From NCBI RefSeq assembly GCF_934295145.1, contig NZ_CAKRAS010000068.1, forward strand, positions 1 to 13,176: a stretch of 13,176 bases of DNA. The letters run 5' to 3'. Source of the stretch: an uncultured Eubacterium sp. Lineage in GTDB: Bacteria > Bacillota > Clostridia > Lachnospirales > Lachnospiraceae. Positions within the stretch are counted from its first letter, which is position 1. Each line of letters begins with the position of its first letter. Under the pieces are notes generated by a model that had not been told where the DNA came from, did no database searches, and saw only the letters and a program-made list of their open reading frames with translations. Shown piece by piece: positions 1 to 8,056 of this stretch. The position numbers were made by a program, and so were the translations under genes.

Positions 1-401
1 TTTGGTACGAAAGCCATCATGGAGCAATCCTCTACTCCATAGTACTCGTAATCTGTATTTGCATTTTCACATGTTCCTGCACATTTTACAAATGCAACTT
101 CACGAACAGATTCGCCAACTTCCTGACCCATGATCGCACCAATTTTGGCTGCTACTGCAGCACCGCCGACCGGACAGGAACCCACTTCTGCTTCACCTTT
201 TGCGATTGCTGCAGCCAGACCGGAACATCCGGCAAAACCACAGCCACCACAGTTATTTCCCGGAAGAGCTGCTAATACTTCTTCCTCTTTCGGGTCTACT
301 TCTACTTTGAATTTCTCACCGGCAATCCCAAGGATGATACCAATGACAATACCTGTACCGCCGACTACAACAGCGGCAATAATAATTGCTGAAACGCTCA
401 T
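1..401 (-). CDS. rnfB: Rnf complex subunit RnfB, iron-sulfur electron carrier (partial, 3' end off the left edge)
   Basis: The first 133 codons of RnfB, read from the ATG at 401 leftwards without a stop. RnfB is the ferredoxin-side iron-sulfur subunit of the Rnf ferredoxin:NAD+ oxidoreductase at the cytoplasmic membrane. Visible features are an N-terminal membrane anchor (about residues 4-27), then the family's 4Fe-4S motif with Cys51, Cys54, Cys59 and Cys76 (CGGCGFAGC, then CP). Cys107, Cys111 and Cys126 follow in a conserved clostridial linker. The two-cluster ferredoxin domains expected at the C-terminus lie outside the window. An AGGAGGG site at 409-415 precedes the start and overlaps the rnfA stop codon; the gap between the genes is 12 bases. 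It is the last visible gene of the rnfCDGEAB order. Confidence 0.95.
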   Translation of the reverse strand, partial: MSVSAIIIAAVVVGGTGIVIGIILGIAGEKFKVEVDPKEEEVLAALPGNNCGGCGFAGCSGLAAAIAKGEAEVGSCPVGGAAVAAKIGAIMGQEVGESVREVAFVKCAGTCENANTDYEYYGVEDCSMMAFVP

Positions 402-413
402 CTGTATACCCTC

Positions 414-989
414 CTAAATGACACCGGAAAATCCCATAAATGCAATTGACATCAGACCTGCTGTTACCAGCACGATTGCGGAACCTTTGAAAGGTGTCGG
501 GATATCATTGTACTCAATTTTCTCACGAATACCTGCCATGATGACAATTGAAATGGTAAATCCAACTGCTGTTGCGAAACCATTGATTGTACTTACGCCA
601 ATACCATAACCATACTGTACATTGTTCAGGGCAACACCAAGAACGGCACAGTTTGTTGTGATCAGAGGTAAGAAAATACCAAGTGCGTTGTACAATGGCG
701 GCATTGATTTTTTCATAAACATCTCTACGAACTGAACCAATGCAGCAATAACTAAAATAAATACAATTGTTCTTAAATATGTGATATCAAACTGCTGCAA
801 GATAAATTTATCCAGCACACTTGTGATAAAGGATGCAATTGTAATAACGAAGATAACTGCGGCACCCATTCCGGCTGCAGTATTTACCTTTTTGGATACA
901 CCGAAAAACGGACATAAGCCAAGGAACTGGCTCAGGACAACGTTATTTACAATGGCAGAGCCGATTGCGATAAGTAATACTTCTTTCAT
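414..989 (-). CDS. rnfA: Rnf complex membrane subunit RnfA
   Basis: A 191-residue integral membrane protein, the usual length for RnfA, with about six hydrophobic helices. With RnfE it forms the inverted-symmetry membrane core that carries electrons between the two faces. Cys26 in the LGLCPFFG motif and Cys114 in the TTNCAVLG motif match the paired cysteines that, with two from RnfE, hold the intramembrane iron centre in Rnf/Nqr complexes (family knowledge). The ATG at 989 is preceded by AAGGAGG at 1000-1006, which overlaps the rnfE stop codon at 1005-1007. This tight packing indicates one transcript with rnfE upstream and rnfB downstream. RnfA and RnfE are homologous; the order and the PLYNALGIFLPL stretch support the RnfA assignment. 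Confidence 0.96.
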   Translation of the reverse strand: MKEVLLIAIGSAIVNNVVLSQFLGLCPFFGVSKKVNTAAGMGAAVIFVITIASFITSVLDKFILQQFDITYLRTIVFILVIAALVQFVEMFMKKSMPPLYNALGIFLPLITTNCAVLGVALNNVQYGYGIGVSTINGFATAVGFTISIVIMAGIREKIEYNDIPTPFKGSAIVLVTAGLMSIAFMGFSGVI

Positions 990-1004
990 CTGAACCTTTC
1001 CTCC

Positions 1005-1739
1005 TTATTCTTTCTCATCTGTTCCTGCAGTGAACACCTTTCCTTCACAGCAACTGCTTGCACAAGCTGCACAGTCACCGTCAAAGCATCCGGTTCTTTC
1101 TTTCACTGCAATACCTTTTTTACGTTTTGCTTCACGGAATGCATTCTGGATTGCGATCAGCATAGCTAATACAAAGAATGCACCAGGAGCAAGTACAAAA
1201 ATTGTAATTGGTGTAAATCCTGCTTTACCTGCAGCTGCATCAGCTAACGGAAGAAGCTGGAAACCAAAAATCTGTCCGGATCCAAGGATCTCACGAACTG
1301 CACCGATACATGTCAGACCAACAGTAAATCCAAGTCCCATACCGATACCATCAAAGATAGACGGAAGAACCGGATTCTTTGAAGCATAACTCTCGGCACG
1401 GCCAAGGATGATACAGTTTACTACGATCAGAGGGATATAGATACCCAATGATGCATACAGAGATGGTACATAACCCTGCAGTAAGAACTGAACAATAGTT
1501 ACCAGAGATGCAACGACAACGATGAATGCCGGTACACGTGCACTGTCCGGAATAATCTTACGGAGCAGTGAAATTAAAAGGTTTGAAAATACAAGTACGA
1601 GTGTCGTGGAAAGTCCCATACCAATACCGTTAATAGCTGATGTTGTAACAGCCAGGGTCGGGCACATACCGATCAACATAACGAAGGTAGGGTTCTCTTT
1701 CACGATACCGTTTACAATACGTTCTATACACTTATTCAT
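1005..1739 (-). CDS. rnfE: Rnf complex membrane subunit RnfE, with cysteine-rich C-terminal tail
   Basis: A 244-residue membrane protein homologous to RnfA and the other half of the membrane iron-carrying core. Cys26 (GMCPTLAVTTSA) and Cys109 (VVNCIILGRAE) are the conserved pair matching those in RnfA. About six hydrophobic segments end near residue 200, then a basic stretch (FREAKRKK) leads to a soluble tail. The tail has Cys218, Cys223, Cys226, Cys230 and Cys231, a C-x4-C-x2-C-x3-CC pattern. That tail is not needed for the core fold and makes the protein longer than the minimal RnfE of about 200 residues. The ATG at 1739 follows an AGGAGGGGA site at 1748-1756. The tail might bind a metal or cluster, but that is inference. 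Confidence 0.95.
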   Translation of the reverse strand: MNKCIERIVNGIVKENPTFVMLIGMCPTLAVTTSAINGIGMGLSTTLVLVFSNLLISLLRKIIPDSARVPAFIVVVASLVTIVQFLLQGYVPSLYASLGIYIPLIVVNCIILGRAESYASKNPVLPSIFDGIGMGLGFTVGLTCIGAVREILGSGQIFGFQLLPLADAAAGKAGFTPITIFVLAPGAFFVLAMLIAIQNAFREAKRKKGIAVKERTGCFDGDCAACASSCCEGKVFTAGTDEKE

Positions 1740-1757
1740 TTAAAAGTTCCCCTCCTG

Positions 1758-2360
1758 TTATTGTGCAAGTGTTCTGTAATAAGCCAGTCCAGCATTTACA
1801 GCACTTGTAACAGCGCTTGATGTGATTGTAGCACCACTGATTGCATCGATCTGGTCATCAGATGTTGCACCTGTCTTTGTAACTTCAAATGATTCTACCT
1901 GTTTGCCTGCAAACTGAGAAGAAAAAGAATCTTCTTTTGCTTTCATACCAAGTCCGGCAGTATCATTGATTGTTGTGATGGAATATCCATTTAATGTGCC
2001 ATCGTTTGTAACACCGATGGATAAGGTAACATCTCCACCATAACTGTTCGGGTCTGTTACAGAAATAACATAACCAAGTTCTGCACCACTTGCATCTACA
2101 GCAACAACACAGTTCTCAATGGTGTCATCTGCGTATCCTGCTGCTGCAGCTGCTTCTGTTGCTTTTGCGGAATCAAATCCGTCCATATCGTTGAATGCAT
2201 CTGCATCCGGGAATACCGTACGGTATGCATTCTGCTGAATGTTATAATTTGCTTTTTCAATTGGGACCTTTGTAATGCCATATACAGCACCCAGACCAAG
2301 ACCTGCGATAACTGTGATCAGGAAAAGGATCAGGGCGTCTTTAATGATTTTTCCGTTCAT
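1758..2360 (-). CDS. rnfG: Rnf complex FMN-binding subunit RnfG
   Basis: A 200-residue protein with one N-terminal membrane helix (about residues 8-29) and an extracytoplasmic FMN-binding domain. The motif SGATIT at residues 175-180 is the flavin transferase target; Thr178 is the residue expected to carry FMN through a phosphoester bond. The upstream TAGLGMK segment is also typical of the RnfG/NqrC FMN_bind family. RnfG relays electrons within Rnf on the outer face. Its ATG at 2358-2360 overlaps the rnfD stop codon by one base, and the AAAGGAGGGG ribosome binding site lies inside the 3' end of rnfD, so translation is probably coupled. The region around residues 60-80 is alanine-rich and less conserved. 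Confidence 0.95.
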   Translation of the reverse strand: MNGKIIKDALILFLITVIAGLGLGAVYGITKVPIEKANYNIQQNAYRTVFPDADAFNDMDGFDSAKATEAAAAAGYADDTIENCVVAVDASGAELGYVISVTDPNSYGGDVTLSIGVTNDGTLNGYSITTINDTAGLGMKAKEDSFSSQFAGKQVESFEVTKTGATSDDQIDAISGATITSSAVTSAVNAGLAYYRTLAQ

Positions 2361-3301
2361 TATTTTTCCCCTCCTTTACCAAATGGTTTCGGGATTGTAA
2401 ATCTCTCGATCAGTGGTACAAGCATGTTTGCGAAGATGATAGAGTAAGAACATCCCTCAGCTGATGCGCCAAACATACGGAAGATACCAAGCAGGCATCC
2501 GCAGATGATACCATAAATAATTTTTCCTTTCGGAGTGATCGGAGAAGTAACATAATCTGTTGCCATGAAGAATGCACCGAGGATCAGACCACCACCGCAT
2601 ACTTCCTGAACTACGAACTGTCCAAGATCACCGCTTGTAAGGTGTCCGCCGAACAGTACGATAAATACTACAAATGTCAAAATATATGTACCCGGGATTC
2701 TCAGATCAATAACGCCCATCAGGATCAGGAAGATTGCACCGATCAGAAGAGCGATTACAGATGTCTCACCAATAGTACCTGCGATACGGCCGGTAAACAT
2801 AGCCATTGTGTCACTGTAAAGTTCGCCACCTTTGATGACTGCCAGCGGAGTTGCGCCAGATACACCATCAAATGTGAAGCTTGTCATCGGGCCTGTGAAT
2901 GCAAGAAGCAGGAAGCATCTAGCACCAAGTGCCGGGTTCATGAAGTTCTGTCCAAGTCCGCCGAAAACCATTTTTACAACAACGATCGCGAAAGCGCCAC
3001 CGATGATCGGAATGAAGAACGGAACGGTATGTGACAGGTTCAGACCAAGAAGTAAACCGGTAACAACACAGCTTAAATCACCTACGGTCTGTTTCTTGTG
3101 TGCAATTTTGTTATATAAGTATTCGGATACCAGACAGCTTGCGATAGAAACAACAACAACTGCCAGTGCACGCGGTCCGAAATTGATAATACCAAATACA
3201 GTAGCCGGAAGTAATGCAATGATTACATAAAGCATGATTCTCTGTGTACTGTCTTTGGCTCTTATATGTGGTGATGATGTAACATTGTATAACTCACTCA
3301 C
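2360..3301 (-). CDS. rnfD: Rnf complex membrane subunit RnfD, covalent FMN carrier
   Basis: A 313-residue polytopic membrane protein of the RnfD/NqrB family with about nine to ten hydrophobic segments. The flavinylation motif DGVSGATPL is at residues 145-153, with Thr151 the expected FMN attachment residue. The preceding GQNFMNPALGAR stretch and the later TDYVTSPITPKGK loop are family signatures. The start is GTG at 3299-3301, with AGAGGTGG seven to eight bases upstream; no in-frame ATG fits better. It lies 26 bases after rnfC and overlaps rnfG by one base. Its role is electron transfer coupled to Na+ or H+ export; the sequence read here does not decide the ion. Confidence 0.96.
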   Translation of the reverse strand: MSELYNVTSSPHIRAKDSTQRIMLYVIIALLPATVFGIINFGPRALAVVVVSIASCLVSEYLYNKIAHKKQTVGDLSCVVTGLLLGLNLSHTVPFFIPIIGGAFAIVVVKMVFGGLGQNFMNPALGARCFLLLAFTGPMTSFTFDGVSGATPLAVIKGGELYSDTMAMFTGRIAGTIGETSVIALLIGAIFLILMGVIDLRIPGTYILTFVVFIVLFGGHLTSGDLGQFVVQEVCGGGLILGAFFMATDYVTSPITPKGKIIYGIICGCLLGIFRMFGASAEGCSYSIIFANMLVPLIERFTIPKPFGKGGEK

Positions 3302-3327
3302 AATAATCCACCTCTTTCTAACGTTTT

Positions 3328-4653
3328 TTATTTTTTCCGTCTGTTTGCAAGAATTGTTTTTCTCATGGATTTAATCGACTGTGCAAGATTTCTCTTTGCA
3401 GGACATGTGAAGCTGCAGCTTCCACATTCTACACACTCCATGCCGTGCCACTGTTCAAATGGCTCTTCCAGATGATTTTCTGCGAAATCAGCAAGTCTGG
3501 AAGGAACAATTCTGGATGGACATGCTTCTACACAACGACCACAGTTAATACATGCTGTTGCATTCTGGGCAGCATCCTCAACTGCATCTTCTGTCAGACA
3601 CAACAGAGCAGATGTTGTCTTGGTTGTCGGAACGTCAAGTCCGAACATTGCAAATCCCATCATAGGACCACCGGAGATTACTTTCTTCGGCTGAGTCTTG
3701 AATCCGCCTGCTGCTTCTACTAACTCTGCATAATTTGTTCCGATACAGACATAGAAGTTTTGCGGATCAGTGATCGCATCACCTGTAATAGTAACGATAC
3801 GATGCATCAGCGGTCTGCCAAGCTTTACTGCATGATAAATTGCAACGATTGTATCAACATTATCTACGATACAGCCTGCATCTGCCGGAAGCATGGTAGA
3901 GTTGATCGCTCTGCCTGTTGTTGCAAAAATCAACTGACGTTCAGAACCCTGTGGATATTTTGTCTTTAATGCTTTTACTTCCATTCTTGGCTCATTTTTT
4001 GTCAATTCTGTCAGTTTTGCAATACAGTCTGGTTTGTTATCCTCGATACCGAAAATACCCTTTGCATTGTCAAACAGTGAAAGAATGATTCTCATTCCCT
4101 CGATTAATTTCTCCGGCTCCTCGATCATTCTTCTATAATCAGATGTCAGATACGGTTCACACTCTGCACAGTTTGCAATAATGTAGTCGATTTTTTCCGG
4201 TTCCTTCGGTGAGAGTTTTACATGTGTCGGGAATCCCGCACCACCCATACCTACGATACCGGCATTCTGAATCTTCTTGATGATCTCTTCTTTGCTCAGA
4301 GACGCTACATCGTCTACCGGTGTAAACTCCAGAGATTTAAACTCCCCGTCATTTTCAACCACGATAGAGTTCACCATGTCTCCGACTGCAACACGACGTG
4401 GCTCGATTGCCTTAACCGTGCCGGAAACTGTTGCATAAATCGGTGCAGATACGAAACCGCCTGCTTCAGCGATCATCTGTCCCTTCAATACAGCATCACC
4501 TACTGCAACCACTGGCTTTGCCGGTGCACCAATGTGCTGTGATAACGGATAAACCAGATCACCCTTGGGTAAATATTCCTGAACCGGTTTATCTTTCGAC
4601 AAGTCCTTTCCATCATATGGATGGACACCGCCCTTAAAAGTACATAAGCCCAT
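3328..4653 (-). CDS. rnfC: Rnf complex peripheral subunit RnfC, NADH/FMN and iron-sulfur binding
   Basis: A 441-residue cytoplasmic subunit that meets NAD+/NADH. An N-terminal RnfC domain (FKGGVHP at residues 6-12) has a lipoyl-like barrel around residues 40-100. The flavin/NADH-binding motif GMGGAGFPT is at 135-143, followed by the Complex1_51K-like fold. Near the C-terminus two 4Fe-4S motifs are clear: Cys368, 371, 374, 378 and Cys407, 410, 413, 417. The length suits clostridial RnfC, which lacks the long C-terminal repeats of some proteobacterial forms. It is the first gene of the operon. The start is ATG at 4653; its ribosome binding site is weak (GTGGGG, about eight bases upstream) compared with the downstream genes. 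Confidence 0.96.
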   Translation of the reverse strand: MGLCTFKGGVHPYDGKDLSKDKPVQEYLPKGDLVYPLSQHIGAPAKPVVAVGDAVLKGQMIAEAGGFVSAPIYATVSGTVKAIEPRRVAVGDMVNSIVVENDGEFKSLEFTPVDDVASLSKEEIIKKIQNAGIVGMGGAGFPTHVKLSPKEPEKIDYIIANCAECEPYLTSDYRRMIEEPEKLIEGMRIILSLFDNAKGIFGIEDNKPDCIAKLTELTKNEPRMEVKALKTKYPQGSERQLIFATTGRAINSTMLPADAGCIVDNVDTIVAIYHAVKLGRPLMHRIVTITGDAITDPQNFYVCIGTNYAELVEAAGGFKTQPKKVISGGPMMGFAMFGLDVPTTKTTSALLCLTEDAVEDAAQNATACINCGRCVEACPSRIVPSRLADFAENHLEEPFEQWHGMECVECGSCSFTCPAKRNLAQSIKSMRKTILANRRKK

Positions 4654-4724
4654 AACCTGTGCCCCACTTTCTCTAAAATAGTTTCCACAGAAATAACTAT
4701 ATATTCTGCATAATATCGAAAAAT

Positions 4725-4733
4725 ATTATAACA
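4725..4733 (-). promoter_or_regulatory. Extended -10 promoter for the rnf operon
   Basis: On the minus strand the sequence TGTTATAAT gives a perfect TATAAT (4725-4730) with an upstream TG one base away (extended -10). The -35 region around 4748-4753 is poor (AATACT), so recognition would rely on the extended element. Predicted transcription would start near 4718, leaving a leader of about 65 bases before rnfC. No clear Rex palindrome or riboswitch was seen in the leader. Confidence 0.6.
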
Positions 4734-4779
4734 CACTTCCCAAAAAAAGTATTAAAATACGTGCAATTTTTCTTATGTA

Positions 4780-4807
4780 TTGAAAAAAATACCCGGTAAG
4801 TTATAAT
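4780..4807 (+). promoter_or_regulatory. Sigma-A type promoter for the YprB-like exonuclease gene
   Basis: TTGAAA at 4780-4785 and TATAAT at 4802-4807 are separated by 16 bases, close to the housekeeping consensus. Transcription should start near 4814, giving a leader of about 36 bases. AGGAG at 4833-4837 lies 12 bases before the ATG at 4850. The promoter is divergent from the rnf promoter, with the two -10 elements about 70 bases apart. Confidence 0.7.
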
Positions 4808-4849
4808 GAACTGGAATAAGTACAAACTTTACAGGAGAACTACAAATAA

Positions 4850-5968
4850 ATGATTACAAAACAAACATTTTTTTCCGTTTATGAGTTAGATAGTTTTACC
4901 CAAAAAATACTGTCCCCAGACATGCTTCTATTAGATATTGAAACAACCGGGCTGTCTGCAGCCAGGGCATACATCTACTGTATCGGATGTTCCTGTCTGT
5001 CCGATACAGTTAAAAATGACATTAACATCCAGCTCTTTTTTGCCGAAAATCCGGAACAGGAACCGGAACTTCTGACTGCGCTGGCCGAATTATTGGAGAC
5101 ACATAAAACCGTCGTGACCTTTAACGGCAATACCTTTGATCTGCCGTTTCTAAAAAAACGATATTTCGCCCACAACATGGATCAGCCGTTTTCCGACATT
5201 CAATCTGTAGATCTGTATCGTGAAGCCCGCCAACTGAAACAGTTGATCCAACTGCCGGATTATAAGCAAAAATCCATCGAAACTTTTCTCGGATGTTTCC
5301 GGGAAGATCCATACACTGGAAAAGAACTGATTGCGCAGTATCTTCTATATGTTAAGGAGCCATCGGAAGAACTGCTGCACAATCTTTTGCTGCACAATGA
5401 GGAAGATGTACGTGGAATGTACGGTCTCTTTGTATTGCTTTTCTATGCCGAATTTTTAAAGGGGAACTACCAGATTCAGGATGTAAATCTTTCATCTGCA
5501 GATCAGACGCATTACTGCGACATCACATTGACCACAGAATATGCATTTCCACATAAAGTTACGACTGTCTTTTCGGATGCATCCCTTTTGCTACAGGGTC
5601 AGAAGTCATTGATTTCTTTTCCGGTCCAGCATGGCTGTCTCCGCCATTATTTTAAGGATTACAAAAATTATTACTATCTGCCGGAAGAACAGACGATTAT
5701 ACACAAAAGTCTCGGTGCCTGCGTGGATCCTGGTCACCGTCAGAAAGCCACAAAAGAGAACTGCTATCTTGAAAAAACATGTGATTATCTCGTACATTCC
5801 GTTCCGGATAAAGAGTCTTATCTGCGCCGCGACCGTTCTGATACGACCAGTTACTTTGAATTACCACAGAAAGCAGATTTATCCGGAAATGAGATTGTGC
5901 TTTCCGACAATGCACGCAAACAGTTGGATATCTTTATAAAAAGTTATTTGAACAGTCTTTTACATTAA
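4850..5968 (+). CDS. YprB-like ribonuclease H-fold exonuclease (DEDDh)
   Basis: A 372-residue protein whose first 200 residues form a DnaQ-like 3'-5' exonuclease domain. The first motif is DIETTG with Asp29 and Glu31. The second is FNGNTFDLPFL with Asp97. The third is HNEEDV with His182 and Asp186, an H-x3-D spacing typical of DEDDh enzymes. All metal-binding acidic residues are present, so it is probably an active nuclease. This matches the RNase_H_2/YprB family of Firmicutes; its substrate is not settled by the sequence. Residues about 200-372 show no domain I recognise. It is the only complete plus-strand gene here, with its own promoter and a terminator shared with the convergent rpsA, so it is probably monocistronic. 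No membrane segment or signal peptide is seen. Confidence 0.85.
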   Translation: MITKQTFFSVYELDSFTQKILSPDMLLLDIETTGLSAARAYIYCIGCSCLSDTVKNDINIQLFFAENPEQEPELLTALAELLETHKTVVTFNGNTFDLPFLKKRYFAHNMDQPFSDIQSVDLYREARQLKQLIQLPDYKQKSIETFLGCFREDPYTGKELIAQYLLYVKEPSEELLHNLLLHNEEDVRGMYGLFVLLFYAEFLKGNYQIQDVNLSSADQTHYCDITLTTEYAFPHKVTTVFSDASLLLQGQKSLISFPVQHGCLRHYFKDYKNYYYLPEEQTIIHKSLGACVDPGHRQKATKENCYLEKTCDYLVHSVPDKESYLRRDRSDTTSYFELPQKADLSGNEIVLSDNARKQLDIFIKSYLNSLLH

Positions 5969-6046
5969 TGCATTCCCAACATCAGCCGTTTATTTGTATT
6001 AAGATACTCTGCTTTTATTGGTTGCACATTTTTAATCATGAACACA

Positions 6047-6076
6047 AAAAGGAGAATGCAAATGCATTCTCCTTTT
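6047..6076. terminator. Bidirectional intrinsic terminator between the YprB-like gene and rpsA
   Basis: A perfect 13-bp stem (6047-6059 paired with 6064-6076) with the four-base loop AAAT. The stem contains GGAGAATGC and has A-rich and T-rich flanks on both strands: TTTT then TTTTTT on plus, and TTTTT then GTGTT on minus. It sits in the 149-base gap between two converging genes, so it can end both transcripts. Confidence 0.85.
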
Positions 6077-6117
6077 CTAATTTTTTACATTTTAATGACA
6101 TTCAAGAGTCTGTCAGA

Positions 6118-7194
6118 TTACTCCTCTTCAGCTGCCTCTGTGTTCTGATCAAGTGCTTTGATGCTCAGGCTGATTTTTCTGTCTGCCTCATCGAAATCAA
6201 CGATTTTAGCTTCGATTTCCTGTCCGATGCTTAATACATCAGCCGGTTTCTCAACGTGATCTCTGGAGATCTGGGAAACATGAAGTAAAGCGTCAACACC
6301 CGGTGCAAGTTCTACGAATGCACCAAAGTCTGTCATACGTGCAACTTTACCTGTTACAACATTTCCTGCTGCATATTTCTCAGCTGCGTTATTCCAAGGA
6401 TTCTCCTCCGGGAATTTAACACTGAGTGCGATTTTTGTATCTTTGATGTCTTTGATAAATACTTTTACAGTATCGCCAACTTTGTAGATTTTCTTAGGAT
6501 TCTCTACACGTCCCCAGGACATTTCAGAGATATGAAGCAGTCCGTCTGCACCGCCAAGGTCAATGAATGCGCCAAAGTCTGTGATGTTTTTAACAGTTCC
6601 TTCGATTACATCTCCAACGTTGATCTTCTCTAATAATTCTTTCTGTTTACGCTCTTTCTCAGCAACCAGAAGCTGTTTTCTGTCACCGATGATACGTCTT
6701 CTTCTCGGGTTGAACTCAGTTAATACGAACTGGATCTCCTGATCTTTGTATTTGCCAAGATCTCTCTCGTAAGTATCAGATACAAGGCTTGCCGGGATGA
6801 AGATTCTTGTCTCATCCAGAACAACACTTAAGCCACCGTCTAATACCTGGCTTACTGTACCTGTTAAAACTTCGCCATTCTCGAAAGCCTCTTTCAGACG
6901 CTCGCTGCCTTTCTCTGCTGCAAGACGTTTGTATGTAAGGAGAACCTGTCCCTCACCGTCATTTACTTTCAGAACTTTTGCTTCCATTGTATCGCCAACG
7001 GAAACAACAGTAGTAAGGTCTACATTATTGTCGTTTGTGTATTCGTTTCTGGTAATAATTCCGTCTGATTTATAGCCAATATTCAGGATAATTTCATCCG
7101 GTTTCACATCTATAACAGTGCCTTCGACTACCTCTCCATTTCTGATTGTTTTTAAAGATTCTTCCAACATTTGTTCAAAACTCATTTCTGACAT
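6118..7194 (-). CDS. rpsA: 30S ribosomal protein S1 (four S1 domains)
   Basis: A 358-residue protein starting at the ATG at 7192-7194. Four S1 RNA-binding domains can be followed, at about residues 18-90, 105-170, 190-260 and 275-350; the last two carry the classic TDFGAF motif. The C-terminus is short and acidic (EAAEEE). Escherichia coli S1 has six such domains; four is usual for low-GC Gram-positives. An alternative TTG at 7212 extends the frame by six codons. The AGGAGG at 7204-7209, nine bases before the ATG, makes 7194 much more likely. The gene overlaps the 3' end of ispH by 20 bases in another frame, so translational coupling is likely. S1 binds mRNA for translation initiation or acts as a general RNA-binding protein; in Firmicutes its ribosomal role is less certain. 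Confidence 0.95.
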   Translation of the reverse strand: MSEMSFEQMLEESLKTIRNGEVVEGTVIDVKPDEIILNIGYKSDGIITRNEYTNDNNVDLTTVVSVGDTMEAKVLKVNDGEGQVLLTYKRLAAEKGSERLKEAFENGEVLTGTVSQVLDGGLSVVLDETRIFIPASLVSDTYERDLGKYKDQEIQFVLTEFNPRRRRIIGDRKQLLVAEKERKQKELLEKINVGDVIEGTVKNITDFGAFIDLGGADGLLHISEMSWGRVENPKKIYKVGDTVKVFIKDIKDTKIALSVKFPEENPWNNAAEKYAAGNVVTGKVARMTDFGAFVELAPGVDALLHVSQISRDHVEKPADVLSIGQEIEAKIVDFDEADRKISLSIKALDQNTEAAEEE

Positions 7195-8056
7195 ATTTTT
7201 GAACCTCCTCAATAATATTATTTGGGGTAGAAGCCCCAGCTGTAATACCTACGTAGTCGAAACGCGAAAAGTCAGAATTCTCTAGATCTTCTTTCGTTTG
7301 TATAAAGTAAGTATTTCGACAATTTTCTGAACAGATCTCATACAGTTTCCGGGTATTGGAACTGCTTAATCCGCCGATCACCAACATGGCATCCACTTTC
7401 GCCGAGAGCTCTTTGGCAGCTTCCTGACGTTCTTTTGTGGCACTACATATGGTGTTGTGTACGATTATCTCACTGTCCTTGTCCACCGTACTCTCACTAT
7501 AATACCCTTTTTTTTGAATAATTTCAACAAGTTCTTGAAATTTATTGTAATTAAATGTTGTTTGTGCGACAATACAAACCTTTTTCCGTGACTTCAGTTC
7601 TAATTTTTTCGCATCTGACTCATTATTGATGACAACTGTGTGTTCTGCATCGGACCATCCGACAATACCCTGCACTTCCGGATGATCGCCACTTCCGATG
7701 ATAATGACATCATAGCCTTTTTGGGAATACTCCTGCACCAGTTTATGAATTTTCTTTACAAATGGACAAGTAGCATCCACAACACGCAGTCCATCTGCCA
7801 TCAATGCATCCTGCTCTTCCTTAGTCACACCATGAGAACGAATGATCACGGTGCCCTCCTGCTGCTCCTTCGCTTCTTCCAGAGAGTGGATCACCCTGAC
7901 ACCTTTTCGTTCAAGATCCGCGATCACTTCTTCATTATGAATGATCGGTCCATACGTATACACCGGAGAATGTTCTGCCGCTTCCTGATATACCGTGTCC
8001 ACCGCGCGGTTGACACCAAAGCAAAAACCGGCCATCTTTGCAAGTTCTACTTTCAT
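7175..8056 (-). CDS. ispH: 4-hydroxy-3-methylbut-2-enyl diphosphate reductase
   Basis: A 293-residue enzyme of the last step of the MEP isoprenoid pathway, reducing HMBPP to IPP and DMAPP with a 4Fe-4S cluster. The three cluster cysteines are present: Cys12 (GFCFGVNRA), Cys97 (DATCPFV) and Cys204 (NTICSAT). Substrate-binding residues also show: His40 in GPIIHNEEV, His75 in RSHGV, His125 and Glu127 in HPEVQG, and the SSSNT stretch near the C-terminus. All expected catalytic features are intact. The ATG overlaps the cmk stop by four bases (ATGA), and the 3' end overlaps rpsA. In many Clostridia IspH is fused to S1; here they are separate because the frames differ. The electron donor is probably ferredoxin or flavodoxin (inference). 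Confidence 0.97.
   Translation of the reverse strand: MKVELAKMAGFCFGVNRAVDTVYQEAAEHSPVYTYGPIIHNEEVIADLERKGVRVIHSLEEAKEQQEGTVIIRSHGVTKEEQDALMADGLRVVDATCPFVKKIHKLVQEYSQKGYDVIIIGSGDHPEVQGIVGWSDAEHTVVINNESDAKKLELKSRKKVCIVAQTTFNYNKFQELVEIIQKKGYYSESTVDKDSEIIVHNTICSATKERQEAAKELSAKVDAMLVIGGLSSSNTRKLYEICSENCRNTYFIQTKEDLENSDFSRFDYVGITAGASTPNNIIEEVQKYVRNEF
7204..7209 (-). promoter_or_regulatory. Ribosome binding site that fixes the rpsA start
   Basis: AGGAGG lies nine bases before the ATG at 7194, inside the final codons of ispH (encoding the EEV stretch). It rules against the longer TTG start at 7212, which is upstream of the site itself. Confidence 0.85.

Noticed and set aside
2642..3034. A 130-codon open frame on the plus strand, antisense to rnfD, rich in cysteine and charged residues.
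   Set aside because: It lies wholly inside a well-supported gene, has no recognisable family or ribosome binding site, and is a by-product of codon use on the other strand.
4654..4740. Possible Rex (NADH-sensing) operator or riboswitch in the rnf leader.
   Set aside because: Only a TGTTA-like half-site overlaps the -10; the matching half is absent, and the leader of about 65 bases shows no strong fold.
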